NCBI RefSeq assembly: GCF_009901565.1
Contig: NZ_WXEW01000005.1
Coordinates: 372,001-436,000, forward strand
Source of the DNA: Herbidospora solisilvae
Lineage (GTDB): Bacteria; Actinomycetota; Actinomycetes; Streptosporangiales; Streptosporangiaceae
Direction: 5' to 3'
Length of the DNA: 64,000 bases
Part shown: positions 53,511-62,791 of the stretch, in pieces
Layout of the letters: each line of letters opens with the position of its first letter
Numbering within the stretch: the first letter of the stretch is position 1
Notes under the pieces: model-generated
Told to the model about the DNA's origin: nothing
Database searches by the model: none
Seen by the model: only the letters and a program-made list of their open reading frames with translations
Made by a program: the position numbers and the translations under genes

Positions 53511-55193
53511 ATGACGGAACCAGCCCCGGACCAGATCTCCGGTGGTCACCTGGTCGCTAAGGCGCTCAAGGCGGAGGGGATCGACGTGATCTTCACCCTC
53601 TGCGGCGGCCACATCATCGACATCTACGACGGCTGTGTCGACGAGGGCATCGACGTGATCGACGTGCGCCACGAGCAGGTCGCCGCCCACGCGGCCGACG
53701 GCTACGCGCGCATCACCGGCAAACCCGGTTGCGCCGTGGTCACCGCGGGTCCCGGCACCACCGACGCGGTGACGGGGGTGGCCAACGCCTTCCGCGCCGA
53801 GAGCCCGATGTTGCTCATCGGCGGCCAGGGCGCCCTGAGCCAGCACAAGATGGGCTCGCTGCAGGACCTGCCCCACGTCGACATGATGACCCCGATCACC
53901 AAGTTCGCCGCGACGGTGCCCTCGACCGAGCGGGTGGCCGACATCGTGTCGATGGCGTTCCGCGAGTGCTACAACGGCGCGCCGGGCCCGTCGTTCCTCG
54001 AGATCCCGCGCGACGTGCTCGACGCCAGCGTCCCGGTGGCCAAGGCCCGCATCCCCCAGGCCGGCCGTTACCGCGCCTCCACCCGCCAGGCCGGCGACCC
54101 CGAGGCGATCGAGCGCCTGGCCGACCTGCTCGTCCACTCAGAGAAGCCCTGCGTGCTGCTCGGCAGCCAGGTCTGGACGACGCGCGGCACCGACGCCGCG
54201 ATCGACTTCGTCCGCGCCCTCAACGTGCCCGCCTACATGAACGGCAGCGGCCGGGGCACCCTCCCGCCCGGCGACCCCCACCACTTCCAGCTCTCGCGGC
54301 GCTACGCCTTCAACGAGGCCGACCTCATCATCATCGTCGGCACCCCGTTCGACTTCCGCATGGGCTACGGCAAGCGGCTGTCCAGCACGGCCAACGTCGT
54401 GCAGATCGACCTCGACTACCGCACCGTCGGCAAGAACCGCGACATCGACCTCGGCATCGTCGGCGACGCGGGGCTCATCCTGGCCGCCGCCGCGCAGGCC
54501 GCCTCCGGCCGGGTCGACAACGGCGCCGCCAAGCGCAAGGAGTGGATCGAGGAGCTGCGCGCGGTCGAGACCCAGGCCTTCGAGAAGCGGCTCCCGCGCC
54601 AGCTCTCGGCGGCCGCGCCGATCGACCCCTACCGGCTGGTCCACGAGATCAACGAGTTCATCACCGAAGACACCATCTACATCGGCGACGGCGGCGACAT
54701 CGTCACCTTCTCCGGCCAGGTCGTGCAGCCCAAGTCGCCCGGCCACTGGATGGACCCGGGCCCCCTCGGCACCCTCGGCGTCGGCGTCGCCTTCGCGATG
54801 GCCGCCAAGTACGCCGAGCCCGACAAGGAGGTGCTGTGCCTGTTCGGCGACGGCGCCTTCTCCCTCACCGGGTGGGACTTCGAGACGATGGTCCGCTTCG
54901 ACCTGCCGTTCATCGGCGTCATCGGCAACAACTCGTCGATGAACCAGATCCGCTACGGCCAGGCCGCCAAATACGGGCAGGACCGCGGCCGCGTCGGCAA
55001 CACCCTCGGCGACGTCCGCTACGACGAGTTCGCCCGCATGCTCGGCGGCTACGGCGAAGAGGTCCGCGACCCCGCCGACATCCGCCCGGCGCTGGAGCGC
55101 GCCCGCGAGTCGGGCAAGCCCGCGCTGATCAACGTGTGGGTCGACCCCGACGTCTACGCCCCCGGGACCATGAACCAGACGATGTACAAGTAG
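53511..55193 (+). CDS. ThDP-dependent enzyme, probable oxalyl-CoA decarboxylase
   Basis: 560 aa, three-domain acetolactate synthase/oxalyl-CoA decarboxylase/2-hydroxyacyl-CoA lyase superfamily. The catalytic Glu is in DVRHEQVAAHAADGYARITG; the ThDP-Mg motif is GDGAFSLTGWDFETMVRFDLP followed by NN. The region with GTPFDFRMGYGKRL is not the standard E. coli Oxc sequence. Directly upstream of frc, it most likely decarboxylates oxalyl-CoA to formyl-CoA. Acetolactate synthase is unlikely in this context, while a 2-hydroxyacyl-CoA lyase using formyl-CoA is an alternative. The start is ATG 53511 with GAGAGGA upstream. Confidence 0.78.
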   Translation: MTEPAPDQISGGHLVAKALKAEGIDVIFTLCGGHIIDIYDGCVDEGIDVIDVRHEQVAAHAADGYARITGKPGCAVVTAGPGTTDAVTGVANAFRAESPMLLIGGQGALSQHKMGSLQDLPHVDMMTPITKFAATVPSTERVADIVSMAFRECYNGAPGPSFLEIPRDVLDASVPVAKARIPQAGRYRASTRQAGDPEAIERLADLLVHSEKPCVLLGSQVWTTRGTDAAIDFVRALNVPAYMNGSGRGTLPPGDPHHFQLSRRYAFNEADLIIIVGTPFDFRMGYGKRLSSTANVVQIDLDYRTVGKNRDIDLGIVGDAGLILAAAAQAASGRVDNGAAKRKEWIEELRAVETQAFEKRLPRQLSAAAPIDPYRLVHEINEFITEDTIYIGDGGDIVTFSGQVVQPKSPGHWMDPGPLGTLGVGVAFAMAAKYAEPDKEVLCLFGDGAFSLTGWDFETMVRFDLPFIGVIGNNSSMNQIRYGQAAKYGQDRGRVGNTLGDVRYDEFARMLGGYGEEVRDPADIRPALERARESGKPALINVWVDPDVYAPGTMNQTMYK

Positions 55194-55201
55194 GGAGCGG
55201 C

Positions 55202-56428
55202 ATGCCCAAGGCCTTGGAGGGCGTGCGCGTCCTCGACATGACCCATGTGCAGTCGGGCCCGTCCGCGACGCAGCTGCTCGCGTGGCTCGGCGCCGACGTC
55301 GTCAAGCTGGAGGCCCCCACCGGCGACATCACCCGGAGCCAGCTGCGTGACCTGCCCGGAGTCGACAGCCTCTACTTCACGATGCTCAACTGCAACAAGC
55401 GCTCCATCACGCTGAACATGAAGAGCGAGCGCGGCAAGGAGCTGTTCGTCAAGCTCGTGCAGGAGTCCGACGTCCTGGTCGAGAACTTCGGCCCCGGCGC
55501 GGTCGACCGCATGGGCTTCCCCTGGGAGCGGCTCCAGGAGCTCAACCCCCGCCTCATCTACGCCTCCATCAAGGGCTTCGGCGGCGGGAAGTACGCCAAG
55601 TTCAAGGCCTACGAGGTGATCGCCCAGGCGATGGGCGGCTCGATGGCCACCACCGGGTTCGAAGAGGGCCCGCCGCTGGCCACCGGCGCGCAGATCGGCG
55701 ACTCCGGCACCGGCGTCCACGCCGTCGCCGGCATCCTGGCCGCGCTCTACCAGCGCGAGTCCACCGGCCAGGGGCAGCGGGTGCAGGTCGCCATGCAGCA
55801 CGCCGTGCTCAACCTGTGCCGGGTCAAGCTGCGCGACCAGCAGCGGCTGGCCCACGGCCCCCTCAAGGAGTATCCGAACCGGACCTTCAGCACCGAGGTG
55901 CCCCGGTCAGGCAACGCCTCCGGCGGCGGTCAGCCGGGCTGGGCGGTCAGGTGCGCGCCCGGCGGGCCCAACGACTACATCTACGTCATCGTCCAGCCGG
56001 TCGGCTGGAAGCCCGTCTCCGAGATCATCGGCCGCCCCGAGCTGGCCGACGACCCCGAGTGGGCCACCCCAGAGGCGCGGCTCAACAAGCTCGACAAGAT
56101 GTTCCAGCTGATCGAAGAGTGGTCGAGCCAGCACGACAAATGGACCGTCCTCGACCGGCTCAACGCGGCCAACGTGCCGTGCGGGCCCATCCTGTCCACC
56201 GCCGAGCTCATCGACGACGAGTCGCTGCGCGCCGAGGGCGCGGTCGTCACCGTCCCCCATCCCACCCGGGGCGACTTCACGACGGTCGGCAGCCCCCTTC
56301 AGCTCTCCGACTCCCCGGTCGACATCACGACGCCGCCGCTGCTCGGAGAGCACAACGACGAGATCTACACGCGGCTCGGAGTAACGGCCGAGGAGCTGGC
56401 CGAGCTGAAGACGAACGGAGTGATCTGA
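55202..56428 (+). CDS. frc: formyl-CoA:oxalate CoA-transferase
   Basis: 408 aa class III CoA-transferase. It swaps CoA between formyl-CoA and oxalate, producing oxalyl-CoA and formate. It follows E. coli Frc closely: VLDMTHVQSGPSATQLLAWLGADVVKLE, LYFTMLNCNKRSITLN, VENFGPGAVDRMGF, the catalytic Asp in QIGDSGTGVHA, AVLNLCRVKLRDQQRL and a glycine loop GNASGGGQPGW. ATG 55202 is 8 nt after the decarboxylase stop. The Frc-specific residues make this the firmest anchor for oxalate metabolism in the window. Confidence 0.95.
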   Translation: MPKALEGVRVLDMTHVQSGPSATQLLAWLGADVVKLEAPTGDITRSQLRDLPGVDSLYFTMLNCNKRSITLNMKSERGKELFVKLVQESDVLVENFGPGAVDRMGFPWERLQELNPRLIYASIKGFGGGKYAKFKAYEVIAQAMGGSMATTGFEEGPPLATGAQIGDSGTGVHAVAGILAALYQRESTGQGQRVQVAMQHAVLNLCRVKLRDQQRLAHGPLKEYPNRTFSTEVPRSGNASGGGQPGWAVRCAPGGPNDYIYVIVQPVGWKPVSEIIGRPELADDPEWATPEARLNKLDKMFQLIEEWSSQHDKWTVLDRLNAANVPCGPILSTAELIDDESLRAEGAVVTVPHPTRGDFTTVGSPLQLSDSPVDITTPPLLGEHNDEIYTRLGVTAEELAELKTNGVI

Positions 56429-56429
56429 G

Positions 56430-58556
56430 ATGTCGGCAGAAGTCCGGGAGATCCTGGACAAGGCACGGGCCGAAGGGCGCACCGCGCTCACCGCCCCCGA
56501 GGGCAAGCTCGTCTGCAACGCCTACGGGATCGCCACCCCGGGTGAGGGCCTGGCGACGTCGGCCGACCACGCCGTCGAGCTGGCCACCTCGATCGGGTTC
56601 CCGGTCGTGCTGAAGATCGTCTCCCCGGACATCCTGCACAAGACCGAGGCCGGCGGCGTCCTGGTGGGCGTGGGCTCGGCCGAGGCCGTGCGCGCCGGCT
56701 ACGACCAGATCATCGCCAACGCCCAGGCCTACGACGCCGGGGCCGTCATCGACGGCGTCCAGGTGCAGCAGATGGTCGGCGGCGGACACGAGGTGATCAT
56801 CGGCGCGGTGACCGATCCGACCTTCGGCAAGGTGGTCGCGTTCGGCCTCGGCGGAACGTTGGTCGAAGTGTTAAAGGACGTGACCTTCCGGCTCGCCCCC
56901 CTAACAGTGCATGATTCCCTGGCGATGCTGGACGACATCAAGGCGGCCGAGGTGCTGCGTGGGGCCCGCGGAGCCGCACCGGCCGACCGGGCGGCTCTGT
57001 CGACCATGATCGAACGCGTCGGCGCGCTGGTCGCCGACTTCCCCGAGATCGCCGAGGTCGACCTCAACCCCGTCTTCGCGTCCGCGAACGGCGCCGTGGC
57101 CGCCGACGTGCGCATCATCCTGTCGGCCGAACCGCCGGTGGAGACCCCGCGCATCCCGCGCGAGGAGATCCTCGCCAAGATGAACCGCATCTTCCACCCC
57201 CGCGCCGTCGCCGTCATCGGCGCCTCCGGCGAGACCGGGAAGATCGGCAACTCGGTCATGCGCAATCTGATCAACGGCGGCTTCCGGGGCAACATCTACC
57301 CGATCAACCCGAAGTCCTCCGAGATCCTCGGGTTACCCGCCTACCCGAGCATCGCCGACGTGCCCGGCGAGATCGACGTCGCGGTCTTCGCCATCCCGGC
57401 CGCGTTCGTGCCGGCCGCCCTGGAGGCCGCGGGGGAGAAGGGCGTCGCCGGCGCCATCATGATCCCTTCCGGCTTCGCCGAGACCGGCAACGTCGAGGGC
57501 CAGCAGGAGGTCGTCGAGATCGCCCGCAAGCACGGCGTACGCATGCTGGGCCCCAACATCTACGGCTACTACTACACCCCCGAGAACCTCTGCGCGACCT
57601 TCTGCACCCCCTACGACGTGCAAGGACACGTCGCGCTGACCTCCCAGAGCGGCGGCATCGGGATGGCGATCCTGGGCTTCAGCCGCACCACCCGGATGGG
57701 CGTCTCCGCGATCGTCGGAGTCGGCAACAAGGCCGACGTCGACGAAGACGACCTCCTCACCTTCTTCGAGCAGGACGACAACACCAAGTGCGTCGCCATG
57801 CACCTCGAAGACCTCAAAGACGGCCGCGGCTTCGTCGAGGCGGTCCAGCGGGTCGTCAGGGAGAAGCCGGTGATCGTGCTGAAGGCGGGCCGGACCGCCA
57901 TGGGCGCGAAGGCCGCCGGATCCCACACCGGCGCGCTCGCCGGTGACGACAAGGTCTACGACGACATCCTCCGGCACGCCGGTGTGGTCCGTGCCCCCGG
58001 GCTCAACGACATGCTGGAATACGCGCGATCCCTGCCGATCATGCCGACCCCGCAGGGAGAGAACGTCGTGATCATCACCGGGGCGGGCGGCTCCGGTGTC
58101 CTCCTCTCCGACGCCTGCGTCGACAACGGGCTGACCCTCATGGAGATCCCGCCCGACCTCGACGAGGCGTTCCGCGCCTACATCCCGCCGTTCGGAGCGG
58201 CGGGCAACCCGATCGACATCACGGGCGGCGAGCCGCCCTCGACCTACGAGAACACCCTCAGGCTGGGCCTCACCGACCCCCGGATCCACGCGCTCGTGCT
58301 CGGTTACTGGCACACCATCGTCACCCCCCCGATGGTCTTCGCCGAACTGGTCGCGCGCGTCGTGGCCGAGGAAAGGGCCAAGGGCAACCACAAGCCGGTC
58401 GTCGCGTCACTGGCCGGTGACACCGAGGTCGAAGAGGCCTGCGAATACCTCTTCGACCACGGCGTGGTCGCCTACCCCTACACCACGGAGAAGCCCGTGG
58501 CCGTGCTCGGCGCGAAATACCGCTGGGCCAGGGCGGCAGGGCTCATGCCCGGCTGA
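56430..58556 (+). CDS. NDP-forming acyl-CoA ligase (ATP-grasp + CoA-binding, fused)
   Basis: 708 aa. Residues 1-225 form an ATP-grasp domain (GFPVVLKIVSPDILHKTEAGGV). Residues 245-360 are a CoA-binding Rossmann fold (VAVIGASGETGKIGNSVMRNL), then a succinyl-CoA-ligase-like domain with LTSQSGGIGMAIL and the phospho-histidine loop GSHTGALAGDDKVY. The order is beta-alpha, the reverse of many acetyl-CoA synthetases (ADP-forming). In this operon it may activate oxalate to prime the CoA cycle or, in reverse, conserve ATP from an acyl-CoA; which one cannot be decided from sequence. ATG 56430 is 1 nt after the frc stop. Confidence 0.85.
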   Translation: MSAEVREILDKARAEGRTALTAPEGKLVCNAYGIATPGEGLATSADHAVELATSIGFPVVLKIVSPDILHKTEAGGVLVGVGSAEAVRAGYDQIIANAQAYDAGAVIDGVQVQQMVGGGHEVIIGAVTDPTFGKVVAFGLGGTLVEVLKDVTFRLAPLTVHDSLAMLDDIKAAEVLRGARGAAPADRAALSTMIERVGALVADFPEIAEVDLNPVFASANGAVAADVRIILSAEPPVETPRIPREEILAKMNRIFHPRAVAVIGASGETGKIGNSVMRNLINGGFRGNIYPINPKSSEILGLPAYPSIADVPGEIDVAVFAIPAAFVPAALEAAGEKGVAGAIMIPSGFAETGNVEGQQEVVEIARKHGVRMLGPNIYGYYYTPENLCATFCTPYDVQGHVALTSQSGGIGMAILGFSRTTRMGVSAIVGVGNKADVDEDDLLTFFEQDDNTKCVAMHLEDLKDGRGFVEAVQRVVREKPVIVLKAGRTAMGAKAAGSHTGALAGDDKVYDDILRHAGVVRAPGLNDMLEYARSLPIMPTPQGENVVIITGAGGSGVLLSDACVDNGLTLMEIPPDLDEAFRAYIPPFGAAGNPIDITGGEPPSTYENTLRLGLTDPRIHALVLGYWHTIVTPPMVFAELVARVVAEERAKGNHKPVVASLAGDTEVEEACEYLFDHGVVAYPYTTEKPVAVLGAKYRWARAAGLMPG

Positions 58557-58581
58557 CGCACCACCCGCACCACCACCGCGG

Positions 58582-58611
58582 CGGCCCGCCGCACCTGAGC
58601 ACGGCGGGCCG
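58582..58611 (+). terminator. hairpin after the oxc-frc-ligase operon
   Basis: CGGCCCGCCG (58582-58591) pairs perfectly with CGGCGGGCCG (58602-58611) across a 10-nt loop, 25 nt after the ligase stop. No U run follows, so it could be a partial terminator between the oxalate genes and the transporter genes. Confidence 0.55.
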
Positions 58612-58703
58612 GCGCACGACGCTCCGGTCACCAGGGCCGGAGACCCAAGAGGGGGGCGAATCGGGGACAGGCGGGACCAATCAACTCCCGAGGAGGTCCA
58701 TAC

Positions 58704-60200
58704 GTGGACACGTCAAGTACACCGGCGACCGAACCCACGGCTGCCACCGCAGGACAAGAAGAGAAAGTGTGGCGGGCGGGCAAGCTTGAGCCGATGCCCA
58801 TCCGCACCCTGCCCGACGCGCCCCCGTCGGTGCACATCCTCGGGCCCACCGTGTTCCTCGTCGCTCTCGGCGTGGGCATGGGCGAGTCGTACATGTGGCC
58901 CCGGCTGGTGCTGCTGTTCGGGCCGGAGATCCGCTGGCTGTTCCTCGTCGGCGTGACCCTGCAGGCCGTCGTCATGCTGGAGATGGCCCGCTACGCCATG
59001 GCGACCGGCGAGAGCATCTTCTTCGGCGCGGCGCGCGTCTTCAAGCCGCTGATGTGGTTCTTCTTCGTCGTCGCGATAGCCGTCTACATCTGGCCGGGCC
59101 ACCTGTCGGCGGGCGCGGCGGCGTTCGAGGAGATAACCGGCATCCCATGGACAGTGACCGCGGTATGCGGCCTGCTCCTGGTCGGGGTGGTGTTCAGCCT
59201 CGCCAAGGTCATCTACAGCCTGCTCGAAAGCCTGCTGTCGATCCTGATCGGGGCGCTGGTCATCGGCACCGCGATCGTCGCGGCCATGGTCGGCACCTGG
59301 GGCGACGTCACCAGCACCGTCGCCGGCATGTTCGCCATCGGCTACATCCCCGACGGGGCGCTGTCGGCGGCGTGGTTCCCGGTGATCGTGGGATCGATCG
59401 CCTTCGCCGGTCCGTCCGGAATGCAGCAGATGTGGTACACCCTGCACCTGCGTGACTCCGGCGCCGGCATGGGCGCGCACATCCCGCAGATCCGCGGCCT
59501 GCGCCACGCGGGCGAGGAAGAGCAGATGCCCTCACGGGGCTTCATGTTCGACACGAGCAACCCCGAGGAGATGAAGAAGTGGCGCGGCTGGCGCCGCTGG
59601 GTCACCTTCGACGCGTTACTGCTCTTCTGGGGCGTCACCATGCTGGTCACCATCTCCTTCACGGTGATCGCGCAGGCGGCGACGCGGCAGACGCCGGGCG
59701 TCAAGGAGATCATCGAGAACGGCGAGCGCGAGGCCGCCCTGTCGGCCATGGCCGACTCGTTCGCCTCGGCGGGCAGCTCGGTCCTCGGCGTCATCTTCCT
59801 CGGCTTCATCTCGCTCATCGGTCTGAACGCGACCCTCGGCCTGTTCGACTCGTTCTCGCGCGGCCAGGCCGACATGACCTACCACTTCGTCAAGGGCGCC
59901 AAGAAGATGCGCATGTCGCACCTCTACGCGGCCTTCCTGTGGGGCGTCATCGCGTTCGGCATCCTGATCCTGCTGTTCGGCCCGGCCGACGGACCGAGCG
60001 GCATCCTCGACACGCTGGCGTTCCTGTCGACGTTCGCCATGGGCGCCTACTGCGTGACACTGCTCCTGGTCAACAACCGCATGCTGCCGAAACCGATCCG
60101 GCCCAAGTGGTGGTCGAACCTGATCATCGGCTTCGGCGCCGTGTTCTACCTCGGCATGCTGCTCTACAGCCTCTTCGCCTACGGCGTCGTGGTCGGCTGA
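58704..60200 (+). CDS. Nramp-fold transporter lacking the usual metal-binding motifs
   Basis: 498 aa, about eleven membrane helices. The first helix reads GPTVFLVALGVGMGESYMWP and a later one EMARYAMATGESIFFG, the Nramp/APC pattern. However, the metal ligands of Nramp (DPGN in helix 1, MPH in helix 6) are replaced by GMGES and GPSGMQQ, so the substrate is probably not a divalent metal ion. It opens a three-gene unit and follows the oxalate operon by 147 nt. The start is GTG 58704 with GAGGAGG upstream. Confidence 0.78.
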   Translation: MDTSSTPATEPTAATAGQEEKVWRAGKLEPMPIRTLPDAPPSVHILGPTVFLVALGVGMGESYMWPRLVLLFGPEIRWLFLVGVTLQAVVMLEMARYAMATGESIFFGAARVFKPLMWFFFVVAIAVYIWPGHLSAGAAAFEEITGIPWTVTAVCGLLLVGVVFSLAKVIYSLLESLLSILIGALVIGTAIVAAMVGTWGDVTSTVAGMFAIGYIPDGALSAAWFPVIVGSIAFAGPSGMQQMWYTLHLRDSGAGMGAHIPQIRGLRHAGEEEQMPSRGFMFDTSNPEEMKKWRGWRRWVTFDALLLFWGVTMLVTISFTVIAQAATRQTPGVKEIIENGEREAALSAMADSFASAGSSVLGVIFLGFISLIGLNATLGLFDSFSRGQADMTYHFVKGAKKMRMSHLYAAFLWGVIAFGILILLFGPADGPSGILDTLAFLSTFAMGAYCVTLLLVNNRMLPKPIRPKWWSNLIIGFGAVFYLGMLLYSLFAYGVVVG

Positions 60201-60201
60201 C

Positions 60202-60759
60202 ATGGCGCCCGACCGACCCTCCATCCGGCACGCCGTGGAGCTCGCCCTCCCCGGCTTCGCGATCGGAGCCGTCGGCGGCGCCATGGCCGGCGGGCTGACC
60301 CTCATCGCAGGGCAGCCCGCCGGTTGGGCCGCCGTCTCGGCGCTCACGCTCGCCCTTCCGCTGGGCCTGTTCGGCGGCCTCTTCAGCACCCTGTGCGGGC
60401 TCGGCGGCCCGTTCCGGCCGGGCCTGTTCGCCCCGGCCGGGCTGTTCTGGCTGCTGGCCTTCCCGCTCTCCCGGCTGACCCAGGAGGTCGGCACCGGACT
60501 CGTCATCGACGGCCAGGTCGTCCTCGCGGGCGGCGTGGCGGGCTTCCTCGCCTATCAGGCGCTGGTCAGCCTGGGTTTCGCGATCGGTTTCGTCTGGCTC
60601 CACGAACGGCTCATGCCCCATTGGCTGATCCGGTTGGCAGGACGCAACCCCGTGGCGCGTACCCTGCTTCAGCGCTATATCGAGCACGCCGAGGCCCTCG
60701 ACCACCAACGCCGTAACCGGAAGGCACGTGGAAAGGGCCAGACGAAAGGAGTCCGATGA
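60202..60759 (+). CDS. multi-pass membrane protein of unknown function
   Basis: 185 aa with about four hydrophobic segments (VELALPGFAIGAVGGAMAGG, AAVSALTLALPLGLFGGLFS, PGLFAPAGLFWLLAFPL, VLAGGVAGFLAYQALVSLGF) and a basic tail (HQRRNRKARGKGQ). ATG 60202 follows the transporter stop by 1 nt and its end overlaps terC (ATGA), so the three are translationally coupled. It may be an accessory subunit of the transporter; no domain is recognised. Confidence 0.7.
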   Translation: MAPDRPSIRHAVELALPGFAIGAVGGAMAGGLTLIAGQPAGWAAVSALTLALPLGLFGGLFSTLCGLGGPFRPGLFAPAGLFWLLAFPLSRLTQEVGTGLVIDGQVVLAGGVAGFLAYQALVSLGFAIGFVWLHERLMPHWLIRLAGRNPVARTLLQRYIEHAEALDHQRRNRKARGKGQTKGVR

Positions 60760-61775
60760 ACCTTCCCGCCTGGGTCTGGGTGGCCACGGTCGCGGGATTC
60801 GCCCTCGTGCTCGCGTTCGACTTCTGGCTGGTCGCACGCAACCCGCATGAACCGTCTTTCCGCGAGTGCGTCAGCTGGGTCCTGTTCTACGTGGGCCTGG
60901 CCGTCGTGTTCGGCATCGGCCTCTGGGTCCTGTGGGGCGGCGACCACGGCGGAGAGTTCTTCGCCGGATGGATCACCGAATACTCACTGAGCGTCGACAA
61001 CCTGTTCGTCTTCCTCATAATCATGAGCCGGTTCCAGGTGCCGCGGAAGTATCGCCAGAAGGTGCTGCTGATCGGCATCATCATCGCCCTGTTCATGCGG
61101 GGCGGCTTCATCGCCGCCGGCGCCGGGGCGATCTCCCGGTTCGACTGGCTGTTCTACATCTTCGGCGCCTTCCTGATCTACACGGCGTGGAAGCTGATCG
61201 GCCACGAGGAGGAGGAGGCCGAGTTCTCCGAGAACATCGCCCTGCGCACCGTCCGCCGGGTGCTGCCCTCGACCGACAAGTACCACGGCGCCGCGATGAC
61301 CGCCCGCGTCAACGGGCGCCGCGTGGTGACCCCGATGCTCATCGTCATGGTGGCCATCGGCACCACCGACCTGTTGTTCGCCCTCGACTCGATCCCGGCC
61401 ATCTTCGGCCTCACCCGCGAGCCCTACATCGTGTTCACCGCCAACGCGTTCGCGCTGATGGGCCTGCGCCAGCTCTTCTTCCTGATCGGCGGCCTGCTCG
61501 ACCGGCTCGTCTACCTGAGCAAGGGCCTGTCGGTCGTGCTCGCCTTCATCGGCGTGAAGCTGATCCTGGAGGCCCTGCACCACGACGGCGTCTCGTGGGC
61601 GCCCGAGGTGCCGATCGCGGTCAGTCTCGGCGTGATCATCGGGACCCTGGTCGTGACCACCATCGCCAGCCTGATCAAGACCCGCATGGACGACCGCCGC
61701 GCCGCGGCCGAACCCCCTGCCCCGAAGGACGACGCGGGCGAGGAGGACCGCCAGAAGGCCGACATCGACAGCTGA
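60756..61775 (+). CDS. TerC/Alx-family membrane protein
   Basis: 339 aa, about nine membrane helices. Conserved TerC motifs: GGEFFAGWITEYSLSVDNLFVFLII with the paired Asp and Asn, TPMLIVMVAIGTTDLLFALDSIPA, and FALMGLRQLFFLIGGLLDRL. TerC proteins export Mn2+ or load it onto secreted proteins, and relate to tellurite resistance. The start ATG 60756 overlaps the preceding stop. It is linked to an Nramp-fold transporter, but that transporter lacks metal ligands, so a shared metal role is uncertain. Confidence 0.9.
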   Translation: MNLPAWVWVATVAGFALVLAFDFWLVARNPHEPSFRECVSWVLFYVGLAVVFGIGLWVLWGGDHGGEFFAGWITEYSLSVDNLFVFLIIMSRFQVPRKYRQKVLLIGIIIALFMRGGFIAAGAGAISRFDWLFYIFGAFLIYTAWKLIGHEEEEAEFSENIALRTVRRVLPSTDKYHGAAMTARVNGRRVVTPMLIVMVAIGTTDLLFALDSIPAIFGLTREPYIVFTANAFALMGLRQLFFLIGGLLDRLVYLSKGLSVVLAFIGVKLILEALHHDGVSWAPEVPIAVSLGVIIGTLVVTTIASLIKTRMDDRRAAAEPPAPKDDAGEEDRQKADIDS

Positions 61776-61787
61776 CACCGCTTCACC

Positions 61788-61817
61788 CGGCCTCCGTGGT
61801 TCTCTCCACGGGGGCCG
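61788..61817 (+). terminator. terminator after terC
   Basis: CGGCCTCCGTGG (61788-61799) and CCACGGGGGCCG (61806-61817) form a 12-bp stem with one G-U pair and a TTCTCT loop, 12 nt after the stop, followed by TCTC. Confidence 0.7.
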
Positions 61818-61917
61818 TCTCACCTCTGTGCATCACTGTTGGGTTTCGCCCCCGGATGACGTCGGACTTCGGCGTGGATCACACGCGTCAGCCCGACGCC
61901 GGAGGCATGGGGGCGGG

Positions 61918-62094
61918 TCAGCGCTGCTCGGCCTTGACGGGCTCGGTGGCCCACTGGCGAACGTGGCTCTCGACGCCATCGGCGGAACGCGCCTTGCGCA
62001 GCGCGCTGGCCAGGCCCAGCCCGATCGGGCGGCCGTCGGCCGAGGCGCCCAGCGGGCCCTCGAAGGCGCGCAGCTTCTCGAAGAACGACTTCAT
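61918..62094 (-). CDS. small protein of unknown function (58 aa)
   Basis: Frame from ATG 62094 to TGA 61918-61920: MKSFFEKLRAFEGPLGASAD, then GRPIGLGLASALRKARSADG and a tail ESHVRQWATEPVKAEQR. GAAGGAGGTG lies 7 nt before the ATG, one of the strongest ribosome-binding sites in the window, and third-position GC is high. No signal peptide, membrane helix or known domain; probably helical and basic. It stands alone between the terC terminator and a gene-free stretch. It resembles the small proteins often missed in automatic annotation. Confidence 0.65.
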   Translation of the reverse strand: MKSFFEKLRAFEGPLGASADGRPIGLGLASALRKARSADGVESHVRQWATEPVKAEQR

Positions 62095-62791
62095 GCGAAT
62101 ACACCTCCTTCGGGGTCTGTCTCCACTACCCCGGAAGGTCCCGGGGAATCTGAGGGCGCCGGCTGCCCGGTGTGGGCGACCGGCGGGGTCATGGGGTGGT
62201 GGCCCGTTCGGTCTCCGGAATCGATGGTCGGGGACATCGTGACCGGTGACGTCGTGCCGTGGTGCGGAACAGCTTGGCGGCTTTCCATATCCGGAAGCCC
62301 TGCCAAGTTTTCCGGTGTGGTATTAGCGCCGGGTTTCACGCGTGGAAACACTGCGGTGATTCTGGGAATTCCCGGTTCTTTGTTCTGCCAGAAACGCATT
62401 ACGGCAGGAAGCAGTCACAAAGTATCGCTCCGTGCCCATGGCTGAACGAAAGTCCAGTCGTTCACTGGGCCGGCTGGATGCCGTCAGGCGTCGGCCGGAT
62501 CACGCCTGGAGCACGCTGCACAGGCCCTGCGGTTCGGTGCCCGGACGGTTCGCTGCCCGTCGATGAGCGACTGTCGCCGTAGGTCGATGTCCGACCGGCA
62601 TCGGTCTCGCGATCGGCCCCGCATTTCGCCGAGGCGGTCTGCGGAAGAAAACATCTCTTTCGCCGCTCGGGCAGCGCGTAGCGAACGGTCGTGCTTTACG
62701 CCGGCGTGTGAATGTCGCCGTTCAGAAGTGAGCGGCTGCGTTAGAGGCCGGCCATTCTTTCCTTCCCCGGACTGGCTCGCCCGGCGCCGGT
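62095..62791. other. 697-bp stretch without a convincing gene
   Basis: It contains the promoter region of the 58-aa gene with a short inverted repeat (CCCCGG/CCGGGG at 62128-62145), then a less GC-rich part around 62270-62460. A 102-codon minus-strand frame (62091-62399) lacks a ribosome-binding site and reads as non-coding. 62460-62791 is normal GC with no frame I trust and no clear RNA structure. Confidence 0.5.

Noticed and set aside
53729-56428. 899-codon plus-strand frame starting inside the ThDP enzyme
   Set aside because: Only its last 408 codons, from ATG 55202, are Frc; the part before is an off-frame Arg/Pro-rich reading of the decarboxylase.
62091-62399. 102-codon minus-strand frame before the 58-aa gene
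   Set aside because: No ribosome-binding site, Pro/Thr-rich low-quality peptide and atypical codon use; probably leader DNA.
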